Source: Stercoripulliclostridium_A sp964480195 (GTDB lineage Bacteria > Bacillota > Clostridia > Christensenellales > DTU072). Taken from it: a stretch of DNA of 21,629 nt. Made by a program: the position numbers and the translations under genes. Below the pieces are notes generated by a model. The model was not told the DNA's origin. It worked only from the letters and a program-made list of their open reading frames with translations, and searched no databases. The stretch is taken from contig CAYZOJ010000025.1 in the NCBI GenBank assembly GCA_964480195.1, positions 1 to 21,629 of the forward strand, in the 5' to 3' direction. Positions 20,971 to 21,629 of this stretch are shown piece after piece; position 1 is the stretch's first letter, and every line of letters begins with the position of its first letter.

Positions 20971-21629
20971 ATGCGCAATCCGGATTCCCTAATAAAATTC
21001 AACGACGCAATAAACGCTTTTTATAACTCGCGACTGATAATTGTCGATAAAGTCATTTCCGGATTCCTTTCCACCATCGTTGGGACACCCGAACTCATCG
21101 AGTTGGTTTCGGACTCCGCAAAAACGTCGAATTTCCGTTTGGAATACAACAACGCCGTCGGCGTCGATAGGAACGGAAACCCCATATTCCGACTGCCCCA
21201 TAATCCAAGACATATCGTCGCGCTTGTCGTCGGTCTTCTGTTCGAGTTCGACAAAAAAACCATTTCCATTGTCGAGTTCGTAACCAAATTCTATCCCGCC
21301 GAAGCAAGCCACGACTCGTATCTTGCCTTCCTCGACGCGGTAATTAAACCATTCGCGGAAGCCTTCCGCAAGCTCCTTACCGGCGACAAAACCGTCGAAA
21401 CAATCGCCGACAACGCAAGCGACGCTCCTCGCAGAGCTCTCGACGAAAAAGCCCGCGAAGAATGCGACTATTGGGTACGTATGCTGATGGACTCGGTAAT
21501 CGCCTCGAACAACATATCCGACGAACTGCGCCTCGATTCCGTAACGATGATAAAAGGTATGCTTTACGCACTCGATACCGGCAATCCGATAATCATCAAG
21601 CTCGTTTGGATCGGAATGCGGAATACGCT
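20971..21629 (+). CDS. Unrecognised protein, 5' part (runs off window)
   Basis: The frame is open from the ATG at 20971, with AAGGAG 7 bases upstream, to the window end: 219 codons without a stop. The start is MRNPDSLIKFNDAINAFYNSR. I do not recognise a family. The composition is mixed, rich in Asp, Asn, Leu and Ile, with alternating charged and hydrophobic stretches that suggest a soluble helical protein. The most hydrophobic part is HIVALVVGLLFEF (about 81-93), which is too short and charged at its ends for a clear membrane helix. It is divergent from the Crp/Fnr gene, with 137 bp between the starts. Codon use looks like that of its neighbours. Confidence 0.75.
   Translation, partial: MRNPDSLIKFNDAINAFYNSRLIIVDKVISGFLSTIVGTPELIELVSDSAKTSNFRLEYNNAVGVDRNGNPIFRLPHNPRHIVALVVGLLFEFDKKTISIVEFVTKFYPAEASHDSYLAFLDAVIKPFAEAFRKLLTGDKTVETIADNASDAPRRALDEKAREECDYWVRMLMDSVIASNNISDELRLDSVTMIKGMLYALDTGNPIIIKLVWIGMRNT

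Noticed and set aside
1..21629. CRISPR arrays, insertion sequences, tRNA or rRNA genes, attachment sites
   Set aside because: I looked for regularly spaced repeats, transposase-like frames, terminal inverted repeats and RNA gene signatures, and found none.

Overview
The window comes from a Gram-positive, Clostridia-type bacterium (Bacillota), probably from an uncultured lineage. The evidence is the single long S10-spc-alpha ribosomal cluster in Firmicutes order, a KOW-domain protein gene between map and infA, rpsD inside the alpha operon, the zinc-binding forms of S4, S14, L24, L36 and Adk, strong GGAGG ribosome-binding sites, and sigma-A type promoters. Species cannot be named from the sequence alone.

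Layout. (1) 1-643, minus strand: the 5' part of coaX (type III pantothenate kinase), cut by the window edge, with its own promoter. (2) 740-16604, minus strand: 31 genes for the translation, secretion and transcription core. In transcription order these are rpsJ-rplC-rplD-rplW-rplB-rpsS-rplV-rpsC-rplP-rpmC-rpsQ-rplN-rplX-rplE-rpsN-rpsH-rplF-rplR-rpsE-rpmD-rplO-secY-adk-map-KOW gene-infA-rpmJ-rpsM-rpsK-rpsD-rpoA-rplQ, closed by a strong terminator. The cluster is driven by a promoter with a 17-base spacer and an A/T-rich UP-like tract, followed by a structured leader of about 210 nt. A second promoter and structured leader lie between rpmJ and rpsM. (3) 16605-17205: a 600-bp divergent intergenic region. 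(4) 17206-18600, plus strand: uxaC (glucuronate isomerase). (5) 18796-19128, plus strand: a small XRE-type regulator. (6) 20833-19198, minus strand: a two-gene operon of a Crp/Fnr-family regulator and a membrane-anchored alpha/beta hydrolase. It converges with the XRE gene on a shared bidirectional terminator. (7) 20971 to the end, plus strand: the 5' part of an unrecognised gene, divergent from the Crp/Fnr gene.

The big cluster makes ribosomal proteins, IF-1, the SecY translocon, adenylate kinase, methionine aminopeptidase and the RNA polymerase alpha subunit together. Gene spacing is 7-19 nt or TAATG/TAATATG overlaps, except at the rpmJ-rpsM gap.

Most of the window is ordinary core genome and I see no clear new multi-gene system. 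The points most worth a second look are a roughly 26-residue insertion in the KH-domain GxxG loop of ribosomal protein S3, two candidate regulatory leader RNAs whose imperfect pairs are G.U only in the transcribed strand, a 20-bp palindrome at the start of the Crp/Fnr transcript, and a coaX promoter that predicts a leaderless mRNA.
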